Positions 1-10,115 of a stretch of 64,000 bases of DNA are shown here, piece after piece. The stretch covers positions 2,870,501 through 2,934,500 of the forward strand of contig JAAONU010000014.1 of assembly GCA_012932295.1 (NCBI GenBank), in the 5' to 3' direction. Both the position numbers and the translations under genes were made by a program. The stretch comes from Cyclina sinensis (Eukaryota > Mollusca > Bivalvia > Venerida > Veneridae). Below the pieces are notes generated by a model. That model worked only from the letters and a program-made list of their open reading frames with translations. It ran no database searches and was not told the DNA's origin. The stretch's first letter is position 1. Each line of letters starts with the position of its first letter.

Positions 1-346
1 ACTATGTTCATTTTCAGCTTGTCCTTCAGAATAACATCGATGGAAGTCTTTCCAACACCTACACTGTCCAATAATTCCAGTATGCTGACTCTATGATCCT
101 GTTCTAAGAACGCCTTCACCGATTTCAATAAACCCTCTTTAATAATGCCTGGCCGCCCAGATCGATCCTCGTCTTCAGTCGATTTTTAACCATCCGAGAA
201 TATTCTGTGTCATTTATAAACCAATGAACGGCATACTGCTTTCTTGTAGCTTCTGATAGCATTTTCATGGTATCTACAGGCGATTTTCCAAGAGATTAAC
301 ATAATTTAATAATCGCCCGCAGTTTCGTAGCGTTAAATTCCGCCAT
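1..346 (-). pseudogene. mariner transposase, N-terminal remnant (cut by window edge)
   Basis: Read on the minus strand from an ATG at 346-344, the start reads MAEFNATKLRAIIKLC and is interrupted by a stop soon after. The rest shows the residues expected of a mariner N-terminal helix-turn-helix domain (SLGKSP, then a K-L-SEAT stretch) broken by further stops and frame changes. It aligns base for base, with small changes, with the longer mariner remnant whose start is near 31194. Only the N-terminal third is inside the window. It sits in what should be intron 1 of gene A and shares its insertion site with gene D, so it was inserted before those genes separated. It is dead as a coding sequence. 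Confidence 0.7.
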
Positions 347-759
347 TTTGAATAGAGCTAATTTCGGGGTGCTCGTAAAATTCTGCGCATAGAATTTTAA
401 CGGTTATCACTTTAATGTTTATACTTTCCGGAAATGATGTTGACGTCATACTTATCCGCCCGTTAAAATTGAAAAATAAAGGATTTTATATCTTGTCGTT
501 ATCAATAAACCGCATTAAAAATTTTGAACAATGCATTTTTAAACTTTTTTCGGACTGCCCATGGTGTCAAACCCGGAACTCGAAATGTCAGCAATAACTC
601 GCTTATTTCTTAAACAATTCCTTCATTACTTTTATTGGTAATGCTAACAAGTAAGACGCAAGTAAAAGACAAATTAGAATTTATGAAATTGCTCTAGCTT
701 TCTTAAAATAAGTATTGTCCACGAGCTTTACGGAATACCTCGAATTTGAAATAAAATCA

Positions 760-1200
760 TGAAAACATTCGATGGCCATGATAAGCTTTTGTGCACCTGG
801 GGTTTTGTTAATAGATCATCCCAGTATCACTACAGTTACCGACTTTCAAATAGTAAAAAAAATGGCATTTTAAGGTTTGTGTCCCGCGAAGCTCCACAAC
901 TTTTTAAAATGAAATCACGAAACATTCTATGAATGTGAGCCAATATGGTTTGTGGTGCATTAGGGAATTCGCTTGCATCTCATCCCTTTATGGCAACAGC
1001 TACGGCCCTTGGAATAGTATCATAAAGATTTTGTCGTACACAGCTCCTAAAGTCTTTGGAATGGAATTCTGAAACCTTCCAAGAATGTTCGTCATGATGA
1101 TTTGCTGTGCACCAAGGTATTGGTTGCAGCTCAATTTAGTACGACCACAGTTATGTCCCTTAATTAGTAAAATTGACATTTTTTTTTAAATCTTAAATTT
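760..1200. repeat. tandem ~160-bp core repeat element in intron 1 of gene A
   Basis: Three diverged units begin near 765, 932 and 1083, each containing a version of 'catgat..tttgtgcacc' followed by a stretch on AACAGCTACGGCC-like sequence and a 'AAGTTTGTGTCCCGC' or 'CACAGCTCC' segment. The same array occurs at the matching place in gene D intron 1 (31600-32060). The layout, ~160-bp units in a short array, is that of bivalve pearl/HINE-type nonautonomous elements. That assignment is inference. Confidence 0.5.
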
Positions 1201-1269
1201 AATTTCAATGGCTATCCCCTATTTATACAGCATGTGTCGAATAAGATTCTGCTCTTGTTTGTTCGCCTG

Positions 1270-1642
1270 CATCGTCGGAAACTCACGTTCGATCCATTCC
1301 GTTTCACTCTATTTATCTACCGTGGGACAATTGGCTGGTAAAATTTCGTACTCATGAATATGTCATTACCTACTTTCATTGGTTTCCGAAAGATTTCCCT
1401 TGCGGAATCTCAGCCAATGAAATTACTTGTTACAATTTACCGTCCGCGCCTATGTTTAAATCCTGGGAAATACGTCTATTTTAAGTTACTTGTCATTATG
1501 CCTATTCTCCATACTGAAGAGTGTCTATTTGTAATGCGGCATCTCATTCGACGAAGAGTTACATCCCTTTGCTAATAAATATTCATGAAAACGAATAATC
1601 AGCAGTCAATTATCACACGGTACATAATGTAGTTGTGCGATG
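1270..1642. mobile_element. 373-bp insertion with 9-bp target duplication, only in gene A copy
   Basis: The insertion is flanked by GTTCGCCTG (1261-1269) and GTTTGCCTG (1643-1651). The matching point in gene D intron 1 (~32094-32102) has a single GTTCGCCTG and no insertion. The ends are CATCGTCGG and GTGCGATG, a short imperfect inverted pair. The right 150 bp match, inverted, the sequence at 21985-22145. Nonautonomous; no open reading frame of note. A 9-bp duplication is typical of Mutator-like elements, but the superfamily is not proven. Confidence 0.7.
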
Positions 1643-2226
1643 GTTTGCCTGTAACTCTGTCAGTATGTTCATCCAGCAAGTTTGTGTTATGCTTAACCTT
1701 TGCGGTATCATAAATTTACTGATGAAAGCTAAGTTACCTTCATTTTTTTAATTAGGCACAAAATCATACAAAAAATTAATATATATGTGAACTTGTGCAT
1801 AAGTTTGTAATACTAACCCTTTTTCGTAGTTTTATACTTACAAAACATCCAGCGTTGGATTGTGTATTTAGTTTGAACTGTCATAACTTTGCGAAAATCA
1901 CGCATTCATGTATCCTAGAAGCAACACTCATTTGATTTTATTCTTTTTCAATACATTACTAAGCTATATGTTGCAGTATGAACATTTGTAAACTTTGAAG
2001 ATGTTTGGCATTTCTTTATGGCAAAGTCATATGATAGGTGCATCTGTGTCCTTTGGACAAATTTGTGATTGAAAAGGCATCTCACCCGATGGAAAATATG
2101 CTAAAAAATGAAATACTTCTACTTTTCTTGGTGCTAGGTTGTATTGTGTATACATTCTCAGAGGCGGTTCTCTTAAGCTGAAACTGCTTTTTTATAAAAT
2201 AAATTTGAAAAAAGTACTTCTTTCAG

Positions 2227-2367
2227 GTTGGCTACGGACGGTTTAAACTATGGAGACGCTTGGTTTTATTTATTTACAGATTTCAGTAATTGTCTCCCTT
2301 GTCATTTTATTCTCTCGACAAGACAAGACAATCCGAATGATCAACATTGTCCTTATAGTGTGTTCAG
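2227..2367 (+). pseudogene. gene A exon 2 (TM2) with in-frame TAA
   Basis: Phase 1 on both sides. It reads G-W-L-R-T-V-stop-T-M-E-T-L-G-F-I-Y-L-Q and on to SRQDKTIRMINIVLIVCS. The stop corresponds to a CAA Gln codon in gene D and to another sense codon in F. Confidence 0.8.
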
Positions 2368-3296
2368 GTAAAATGGTTAAATCCATATAATTTTCTTTTT
2401 ACAAAAAAAAATATTAAAGATGATTACGTAATAGATTAATCGTTGTTTCAACTGAAAAGGTCAAACAATTTATAATATTCCCAAAAGTTTTAATATAAGT
2501 CGGATCTGTTTTGATAATAGCCAAAAATTAAGGTGTCACATAAGAATTAACTCTGCAGATTTTGCGGGGATATTCTTATCAACTTTTTAATGAATGTCTC
2601 GGAAAACTGCAAATTTGACTGCAATAATTGTTTTATCTATTATCCCTGCCTCCCCCTCTCTCGTAAGTTAACAATGTTAAGACAGATATTTTCGATTTAT
2701 TAGCTCTGCTCATGTGAGCTTTTAGGATCGGTAGCTGTCTTCCGTCCTAGGTCGACAATTACTTCCTCTATATCTATATCTATATCCTCTATAACCACCA
2801 AGCCAAAGATTTGTCTGGAATGTTCCTTGCATGAAGCTTTGTAAAATTTGTTCAAATGGTTCCAGTCTATTGCACTTTTGGAACACAGGAACTAACAATA
2901 GATTTTAAAAGTGAAAACTTCAAAAAATCTTCTTCTCTGAAATCGCAAAGCCTAGTACTTAGATATTTGGTTTGTAGGAATGTCTAATAGACCGCTACCA
3001 AGTTTTTTTTAAAAAACATGGCCTCATGGGCAAAATTGGTTTTACCCCATTTATGTTTTACATAGGTGTATATAGAAAAAGCTTTAAAAACTTCCTTCTC
3101 AGAAACTTGAAGGCATACAGTTTATATATGTTACGTGTAACATGGCCTAATAGACCTCTATTTACTCTATTTAAACGTTTATTCAAATCAAGGCCCTGTG
3201 ATCAAAACTGATCAATAATACTTTACTTGCTGCTTTTTAAGATAAAGGTAGATAATAGCTAAATAATTGTAAAAGCAAGCTAGGGGATTTTTATGC

Positions 3297-4050
3297 CACC
3301 GAAGGGAGGCATAGTAATCGCACTGTCTGTCTGTCCGGTAAAATCTTGTCCTCGCTTCATCTCTAAAACCACTTGAGGGATTTCATTGAAACTTAACAGG
3401 AGTGTTTTTCACCAAGCCTAGTTGTGCATATCGTCTGGAGATTCCGCTCAATTTATTTTTGGCAGAGTTATGGGCACTTGGTCATTTTTTTACTCTAATT
3501 TCTATTTTAAAATATTCTTCACAAATTCATCTCCAAAACCGCTTTGAGGATTTCATTGAAACTACACAGGAAAGTTTGTCACCAAGCCTAGTTGTGCATT
3601 TCGTCAGGAGATTCTGCTAGATTAATTTTTGCCAGAGTTATGGGCACTTAGTCATTTTTTACTTCTGTATTAAAATCTTCTTCACTCTTCATGTCCAAAA
3701 CCGTTTGAAGGATTTAATTGAAACTTCACAGAAATGTTTGTCACCAAGTATTGGGTGCATATCTTCAGGAGTTTTTGCTCAGATTTTTTTGGGCAGAGTT
3801 ATGGGCACTTAATCATTTTTACTCTAACTTCTGTATTAAAATCTTGTCCATGCTTCATCTCCAAAACCACTGGAGGGTTTCATTGAAACTACACAGGAAT
3901 GTTTGTCACAAAACCTGGCTGTGCATATCGCCAGGAGTTTCTGGTCGGATTATTTTTGACAGTGTTATGGTCCCTTAGTCATTTTTACTATACCTTTTAT
4001 ATTAAAATCTTGTCCAAGCTACATTTCCAAAGCCGCTTGGGGGATTTTAT
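3297..4050 (-). mobile_element. tandem-core nonautonomous element with terminal hairpin (165-bp units)
   Basis: The left edge is a short palindrome, TGCCACCGAAGGGAGGCA, followed by a CTGT microsatellite (3318-3333). Then come about four and a half diverged 165-bp units, with the shared 'TCCAAAACC..TTGAGGG' motif near 3362, 3528, 3690, 3858 and 4024. Reverse-complemented, the edge reads like the right edges at ~53170 and ~56000 (TGCCTCCCTTCGGGGG plus a short A run). The element is absent from the matching intron of gene D, so it was inserted after the duplication. The hairpin end and lack of terminal inverted repeats fit Helentron-derived (HINE) elements. That is inference. Confidence 0.6.
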
Positions 4051-4304
4051 TATATATAAACATCAGTAGGGCTGGGAATAAAACAGTATTGTTCGTATTC
4101 AAGGCCAAACTTACAGCTTTCTATTTCATTGAATAATTATGTCTTCAACCGTCATATAAGAATCTGAAGCAGAAAAACATTACTTTACCATTTATCTTCA
4201 GTTCATGCTCTATTTTTTGTTTGATCTCTTTTCCACAGGCATATTCAATTATATATTTACACCAGTTTCATTCGAAGCTACATTTCGGGGGCATATGCCA
4301 ATTT

Positions 4305-4766
4305 TCAGTGACAGCTCTTGTTTTCCCTTACATCGAGATGAATTGTAATGTTGAAAAGAAATAAACATGAAAATACTATATTTGGATCCAATTCGTAAAT
4401 AATAAATGATAGCCTACCAAAAGTGAGAGAGGGTTTTGCACTAAGATAAAATAGTATATTTGATTTCGTTTTTTTTTCAAAACTTTTATTTATGAATATA
4501 GCTAACTGTCTCACCGTGGTTTTACATTCAGACTGCACAAATTTAGTACATTTTAACATGTTTGGGTGTCTCCAAAATTGTGTCTTAATATAACATTTTC
4601 CAAATTCGTGATGCAAAGGACATTCTAGTGTAATACGAAACTCATCTTCTAAGGAATTGCAAAACTGATATTTACGTTCGTTATAAAGTATTCGATAAGG
4701 TTTGTGCCATCTCCCGGTCTCATAGTAACAGGCAAAAACATTTTTTAACTTCTTATCAGAAACCAC
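4305..4766 (-). pseudogene. C-terminal fragment of a non-LTR retrotransposon polyprotein
   Basis: A 153-codon open frame contains CQFCNSLEDEFRITLECPLH, a Cys/His motif followed by a HPNM...ECKTTVRQLAIFI stretch. This pattern is common at the extreme C-terminus of LINE ORF2 proteins in molluscs. No reverse transcriptase or endonuclease part is attached, and the upstream edge runs straight into tandem-core repeat sequence. The usual LINE pattern of 5' truncation explains this. It is absent from gene D intron 2. It is unlikely to be a host gene. Confidence 0.5.
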
Positions 4767-4769
4767 AAG

Positions 4770-5165
4770 GCCTGGACTTTCGATATTTGGTGTGTAACAC
4801 CGCCTAGTAAACTTCTACAATGTTTGTTCAAATTATGGCCCTTGAGTCGTAAGTAAACCTGCCCAACCAAAATATTTGTATGTACTTTTCCACATAGAGT
4901 CTATATTTGTTAACCGATGTAATAGATATTTTGTATGTATTTACCATAGACTTCTCCTCTTGCGTTGGATTTTAAGTCACTGGGGTCAAGGTCACCTTGG
5001 CTAGAATCATAATTGGCTCCACCCCTGTGTCACTTGGTTTTATAAAGGTTTTATAGGTAAAAGCTTTTTTAAATCTTCTTGTCCTGGAGTTTTAGATATT
5101 TGGTGTGAAAATAAAAGCAGTCGCACTAGTACTCAGGTGAGTAAAAAAGGGCCATCATAGCCATC
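4770..5165. repeat. right part of a tandem-core element ending in ACTCAGGTGAG
   Basis: Diverged units with 'cgatatttggtgtgtaac' and 'tagatatttggtgtgaaa' motifs lead to GTACTCAGGTGAG and GGGCCATCAT near 5130-5160. This is the same right end as the element at 38757-39654. Related units also occur at 2940-3230 in the same intron, so intron 2 of gene A is largely built of this family. Confidence 0.5.
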
Positions 5166-5314
5166 TAGTTTTATTTGCCAGCTAGCCTGATTTTTACATC
5201 CTTTCGGAAATGAATAAAAAAGATAGGACTAAAAGAGACAATATTACTGTTAATACAAATTCTATACAAGCAGCATAGAAAGTGAAAAAAAGTTTAATGT
5301 TTGTTTTTTTCCAG

Positions 5315-5760
5315 GTACATTAATTTCTATCGGTGTAATAATATTTGGAATAGAAAACACGGGAGATTTTGAAGAACTGTTTGCTTACATTAAAACACTT
5401 CCAGTCGACTTTGATACACATGGAACGTTGTCGGTTGCGTTTATTTTGTCCACAATCGATGGAATACTCTCTGTTGTGGTCTGTTTGCCCCTCCTGATGA
5501 AAGATTATATCACCCCTACACAGCCATGTCCGGTACAAGTAAATCCTGTGCCGGTTCAATATACACATCAAGGCCATGTTGTCATACCATCACCAGGACA
5601 AACACACGTTGTTATTTATGGCTCGACGTATCAACCAATGGTCTACGGACAGCCATATACACAAGGCCCTGCCATGTACGGCCCTCAAGGTCAGCCTATG
5701 CAGTCGTTATCGGCTTATCCCCAGCCACCTCAGTATGGTGTGCAGCAGTTCCCGCAGTAG
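5315..5760 (+). pseudogene. gene A exon 3 (TM3, TM4, Pro/Tyr tail; stop 9 codons early)
   Basis: Begins G|GT after TTTTTTTCCAG. It codes LISIGVIIFGIENT (TM3), an acidic second loop, AFILSTIDGILSVVVCLPLL (TM4) and a tail rich in Q, P, Y and G. It ends at TAG where gene D has TAC. The downstream bases, read through, still match the last codons of gene D and its TAA. Confidence 0.8.
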
Positions 5761-5850
5761 GAAGGTGGCCCACAGTATAAATCATAATGTTGACCTAAAA
5801 GAACATGTGTACTCAATGTCCTTAGCATAACAAAATAGTGTACTTATAAC

Positions 5851-5856
5851 AATAAA
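5851..5856 (+). terminator. polyadenylation signal of gene A
   Basis: AATAAA about 90 nt after the stop codon. The matching stretch of gene D is deleted: there, sequence like 'CAAAATGGTG' joins directly to 'GAAATATTC'. Confidence 0.5.
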
Positions 5857-8800
5857 AATATTCTAATTGTATAGCTTGTACTTTAACTAATGATTCTGTT
5901 TCAAAGCTTTTGCGCACCTCTTTCTTCTTAGTGAGATAATGTAAATATATAAGTTTTAAAGACGTAAGTACGTGGTTTGTAAGTAAGCATTTCTATTTTA
6001 ACATTTAAGAACGACAAGAACAGTCAATAATTTATTATTTATTACATTTATATATTTAACACAATTTACTCGGTTCTGTTGTAGTGACTGGACAAAAACC
6101 TCAATATTGAAATTTATTCGGTTTTTTTCGTCATGTAAATATATTAAAGATGCAAGTTCACTCTTCGTTTATTTGTTTTGGGGCTTTTTGTGTTAAATAT
6201 AATGCAAGCTTTAATGTAGATATTGTGTATATAGAGAGTGTAATTTTGCAAACGGTCAATACACGATTTTACCAAATTTCAAAAACCTTGACATTTGATC
6301 ATTTATCCCTTTTCGTCGTTTTCGTTTGAATAAAACAGTAAAAACGGCTTACGTCACAACAGAACAATCTATAGAGATTTAAAGATGTGATATTGTATGT
6401 AGTTTATTTGTTTAAGTTAAGATATCTCGTGTGGTTTAGCAGTTAATTCAAAGCAGAATAATGTACGTCTGTCTTTTTGTATAATACAAGGTCCATTTCA
6501 CAAGAAATAATTTTGAAAGTTGACCCGATAAATATGCAGTATTGTATAATATGTAGTAAATATGTGATTTAACGTAAGCGTTTCTTTTTCAGCATGTTAA
6601 AGAACGGCAGCAACGGTCAATCTTTTTCCCTATGTAACATAAAGATATTTTACTATAAGAATCTTACACCGGTTACCGGTACAGACGGGAATATCCGGCT
6701 CGAGGATAACTGTTTAAGGCGGCAACGAGCCTCTGTCTTTCTTGCATATCGCACATACATAAAATTCGGAAGAAAATAACGAAAAGTAATATTTTTATTC
6801 AGCACTATTTTTTATAGCAGCGTATGAATTTACAACTTCATTCATAACGGATTGACGTCATTTAAAGCACGCGACTTATCTTACATTGAAAGTGTATGAT
6901 GAGTTTTTCAAGTACCGGTGTAAACAGCAAAAAATCCTGTCTGATAGGCAAGGAATATAATATTCTCCTCTGTTTCAGTGACTAAATAAAGACCTTTAAA
7001 TTGAAATCCGTTTGTATCGCTTTTCTATATAAACATTAAAAATTTAAGTTGTGTGTGTGTGTGTTATTTTCATTCTTCATTCTTTACTCAATACAAAATG
7101 ATTCTGTGTTCGCATATACTAACTTAAATTAGATCTAACTTGTCAAGAAGACAGTTAGCTACAGGAAACAACGTAGCATGTAGTAAGCAGTAACGAATTA
7201 TTAAAGACCAAACTAACTGATTGTACATTTTCTAGGTGTCACAGTTCGTCATATTTGATTAGCCTAAAATACAAGAAGATGGCCATTTATCTTTACCTTT
7301 ATACAATGCAAGCTTTTGTTTGTGTGTACAACGCGTGTAATTTTCACAATTGTCAAAATACATGTTTCGATTTCACGTTACTTCACATTAAACAAGTCTA
7401 TACATATTTATCGATACTAAATTCTTGAAGTAAATTTAATTTCTAGAATGCTCGTAACAAAACATAATGGTATCACATATGTCATTCTGTAAGTTTAGCA
7501 TTAATTACTTTTATAATTGATAGTAGATATTGAAACATTCAACTTATCATAATAATCCGTCATTTTGGGCAATATAAGGCCCGTTTAACAAGAAATACAT
7601 TTTGCCCTCCCTTTTTAAATTCAATGTATTCATGTATATTTTCTAAACAGCTTGTAAAGTCCTAAGTCGTCTTTAATTGACATTAGTCCTGACAGAAATG
7701 TCCCTTTTGTTCCGAGCGCTGGTTAAACGCAATCCGTGAGATATGCACCGTACAGTAGATATGAAATGAGAAAGTTCATAGTTATCAAGTGTTTCTTTTA
7801 GATGAGAACAGAATGTTATACTTAAGAATAGTTATTCCACTAAACCTACAGTCAAACCTGTATATAGTGACCTTCATTCGGAGTAACAAAATAAAGTCAC
7901 TATAGACAGAGAATCTTTACATTCAGGGTCAAATATGAGCATTAAAAATTTGAGACGTATTTTTTCCATAAAAGCGACTGACTCACAAAATTTAGCTGAT
8001 TGTTTTTCTTTAAAATAGTTTTGTTTCCACCAGGATTTGAACCCATGTCCTTTCTTTTTTGTTTACAAGCTGCCTTTTTTCACTCATGTACACAAATCTC
8101 GAATCTCGCGAGATCAACTACCTATTCCTGTGTATTCACACGATGTTTCTATTCGATTATATACTTTGAAGTTGCATTTCTTAATAACCCTTTAAAGCGA
8201 TAAGTACGGTTCTATCATAACCATTTCTTTGACAAATGGCTGTTTATAAATTAAGTTTCATGAAGTTACTAGAGATGAAAATATAAAAGCCAAAATAATG
8301 TTTTGCAACTTGGCATTTAAGCCAGTTATATAAAACTCTTCATACATTTGACATTTGCGCTTAACATGTTAGTCATTTTATGCACAAAACTGCTGGTAAG
8401 CTAATTAACATGTCCTTGGAGATAATTAGCCACTTTGCGGGTAACGATGGCTTGTGCTCTCGGAGTTACATGTAAATTCAGATTCAGTTTCATGAGTTCC
8501 ACATTTGTATTTGCAGCACTTGTCGTACTTACATACAATATACATAAGAAAAAAAAAGACACAAATGCATACGTAAATACAAACATTAATATATCTACTG
8601 TGAAACAAATGATTTGCGATTTTTTTTTCAATTATCAACGCTGTGTATTCATGCTTCATACAATATAAATTGTATATAAAACAGTACCTGTAGAAAAAAA
8701 AGCGAAAATTAAGTTTTTTAGAACAATCTTAAGAAATACTTTCCAAGGTAAGATAATTAAGATAATGTATATCAAAACAATACTATATTGTTTAAACAAA

Positions 8801-9669
8801 ACAAAACAAACAAACAAAAACTCGACCAGGTTTCATTCAGATAGAAGTTTGTGAGCACAGATATTGTATGTATTTAAGTTTTAAATCATCTGGTTTAGCA
8901 AACCCTAAAAGTGAGAACGAAATAGAGAATAGTTTGCAACAGGCCACATGATTATTATCTAATTTAATTCTATCATTTACGTTTCTAGACAGCAAGAGAA
9001 AATCTAATACTGTCCAAAAATCAAAAAGTAAAAGATCAGTAAAACTATGACATCCAGTTTGTGTGTTTGCTATACCTAATGTCTGTTTCGGCTGAGAGTA
9101 AGATTTTACCTTTTAACTTTGTTTACACGCAGTATTTTATTTAAAAATGTACAAAACATATATTCATATATAACCTAACCAAGTCAGACAGAGTGATAAA
9201 ACAATGACAAAAACCTCTTTTGTAATTCTGGGGCTATTCATTATGCGTTTCTCATTTTTATTGATCTTCTTGCCATTTTTCTTTCTTCATGAGAGTATCA
9301 AAGTAATTCATTAGATACTCAAAGGCAAAAATAACTTTCATGACTTATAATTTTTTTCAAGCAATTTAGTGTCGCTTCATTCAATTTTCATATTAAACAA
9401 AAAAGTGTAAGCTAAATTTAAATTAAAAAAATTGAAAAACGCCTATCAGGTAAATTCAGTCAGAAAACACAGCCTCCACACACAAACAAAAATTAGACAG
9501 GAAAAGAGAGCATAAATATATAAATTCATAACTCAAGTCAGCACAATGTGGCTAAAATAAAAACAAAAAAGTGTGCACTGTTTTAGTCCTAATGATAACC
9601 ACAACAGTAAAAACATTTAGTTTTGCGACATAAAGCCCTCACTTTAAAAGCTGAAAGATAATTTTCAAG
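5857..9669. other. non-coding 3' flank of block 1 and intergenic DNA
   Basis: To about 7850 this is the shared 3' flank of the duplication block. It includes an acceptor-like TTTCTTTTTCAG (6582-6593) that is also found at about 35486 and 59230. From 7850 to 9669 I see no gene. Bases 7969-8060 contain, on the minus strand, a tRNA-like B box (GGTTCAAATCC) and an end matching the TTAA-flanked element at 36871. A GT microsatellite lies at 7050-7063. Confidence 0.6.
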
Positions 9670-10115
9670 CTAATTTTCTATGCTTTTGAAAGGAATTCCG
9701 CCATTGAACTGAGAATGCTGCCAATCGGTTTGTTGCTGATGCCCATCCAAACTATATGCAGGTGGAGGAATGTAAGGCGCATGGTCAAACGATGGTAGGT
9801 ACCCGGCATTCACTTGTCCAATATTGGCCATAATTGTCGTTCCCTGCATTTCAGAAGAAATGGTAAGTTGCCCTTGGCTGTTGTAAACGACTTCCGGTTC
9901 TTGTATTACCGGAGGAGCTGACATTCGTTCGCCTTTTATTAAAAGGGGAGTGCAGACAAGTAGGTAAAGCAAACTTGCGATAGAACAAAAGTAAAACGAC
10001 AAGTCTAGGTAACCATGTACTTTCACACCGAAACGATCAAAGTCCGCAATTATGTCATCAACTTTATTTTGTGTTCTGATACCGTAAACAGTTACGCCCA
10101 AAACTCCACAAACCC
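9670..10115 (-). CDS. gene B exon 3 (TM3, TM4, cytoplasmic tail)
   Basis: Follows TTTACAG and starts GVCGVLGVTVYGI. It has TM4 then a ~90-residue tail ending KSIEN. The tail shares PPxY with A and D but is otherwise unlike them. Confidence 0.8.

Larger units (their letters stand above)
2227..5760 (+). pseudogene. gene A: claudin/PMP22-like four-TM paralogue, exons 2-3, with two premature stops
   Basis: Exon 2 (2227-2367, 141 nt) and exon 3 (5315-5760) have good acceptors (TTTCAG, TTTTCCAG) and donor (TCAG|GTAAAA) and are close copies of gene D. Exon 1 would lie left of the window. In exon 2 the Q codon of gene D is TAA (2244-2246). In exon 3 a Y codon of gene D is TAG (5758-5760), which removes the last nine residues. 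TM2 also changes IGLQ to IYLQ. Exon 3 still codes an open TM3, second loop, TM4 (ILSVVVCLPLLMK) and a Pro/Gln/Tyr-rich tail with PPQY. A polyadenylation signal AATAAA lies at 5851. The exon 2 stop makes a full product unlikely, so I call it a recent pseudogene. An assembly error or an allele with a null base are alternatives. Skipping exon 2 would keep the frame but lose TM2. Confidence 0.75.
1..7850 (+). repeat. duplication block 1 (contains gene A)
   Basis: Bases 1-1269, 1643-3050, 4880-6110 and 6300-7600 run collinear with 30846-32100, 32099-33475, 34020-34860 and 35030-36480. Homology covers exons, introns and the 3' flank. The 3' flank (for example around 5886, 7258 and 7568) also matches 59119, 60872 and 61285 in block 3, and blocks 1 and 3 stay related to about 7850 / 61620. 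The gaps in the alignment are insertions private to one copy. This is one of three copies of the unit. Confidence 0.8.

Noticed and set aside
5428..5830. Overlapping plus-strand frames within exon 3 of A, and their equivalents in D and E
   Set aside because: They are out-of-frame shadows of the exon; the spliced frame is fixed by phase and by the paralogues.
6594..6779. 61-codon frame after a strong acceptor-like TTTCTTTTTCAG, possibly a fourth exon
   Set aside because: The matching region of block 2 (35497 on) has indels and early stops, and the upstream exon 3 already ends in a stop, so the frame is not conserved.
8401..8668. Overlapping ~77-codon frames on both strands
   Set aside because: Low-complexity, no motif, no splice context and no paralogue.
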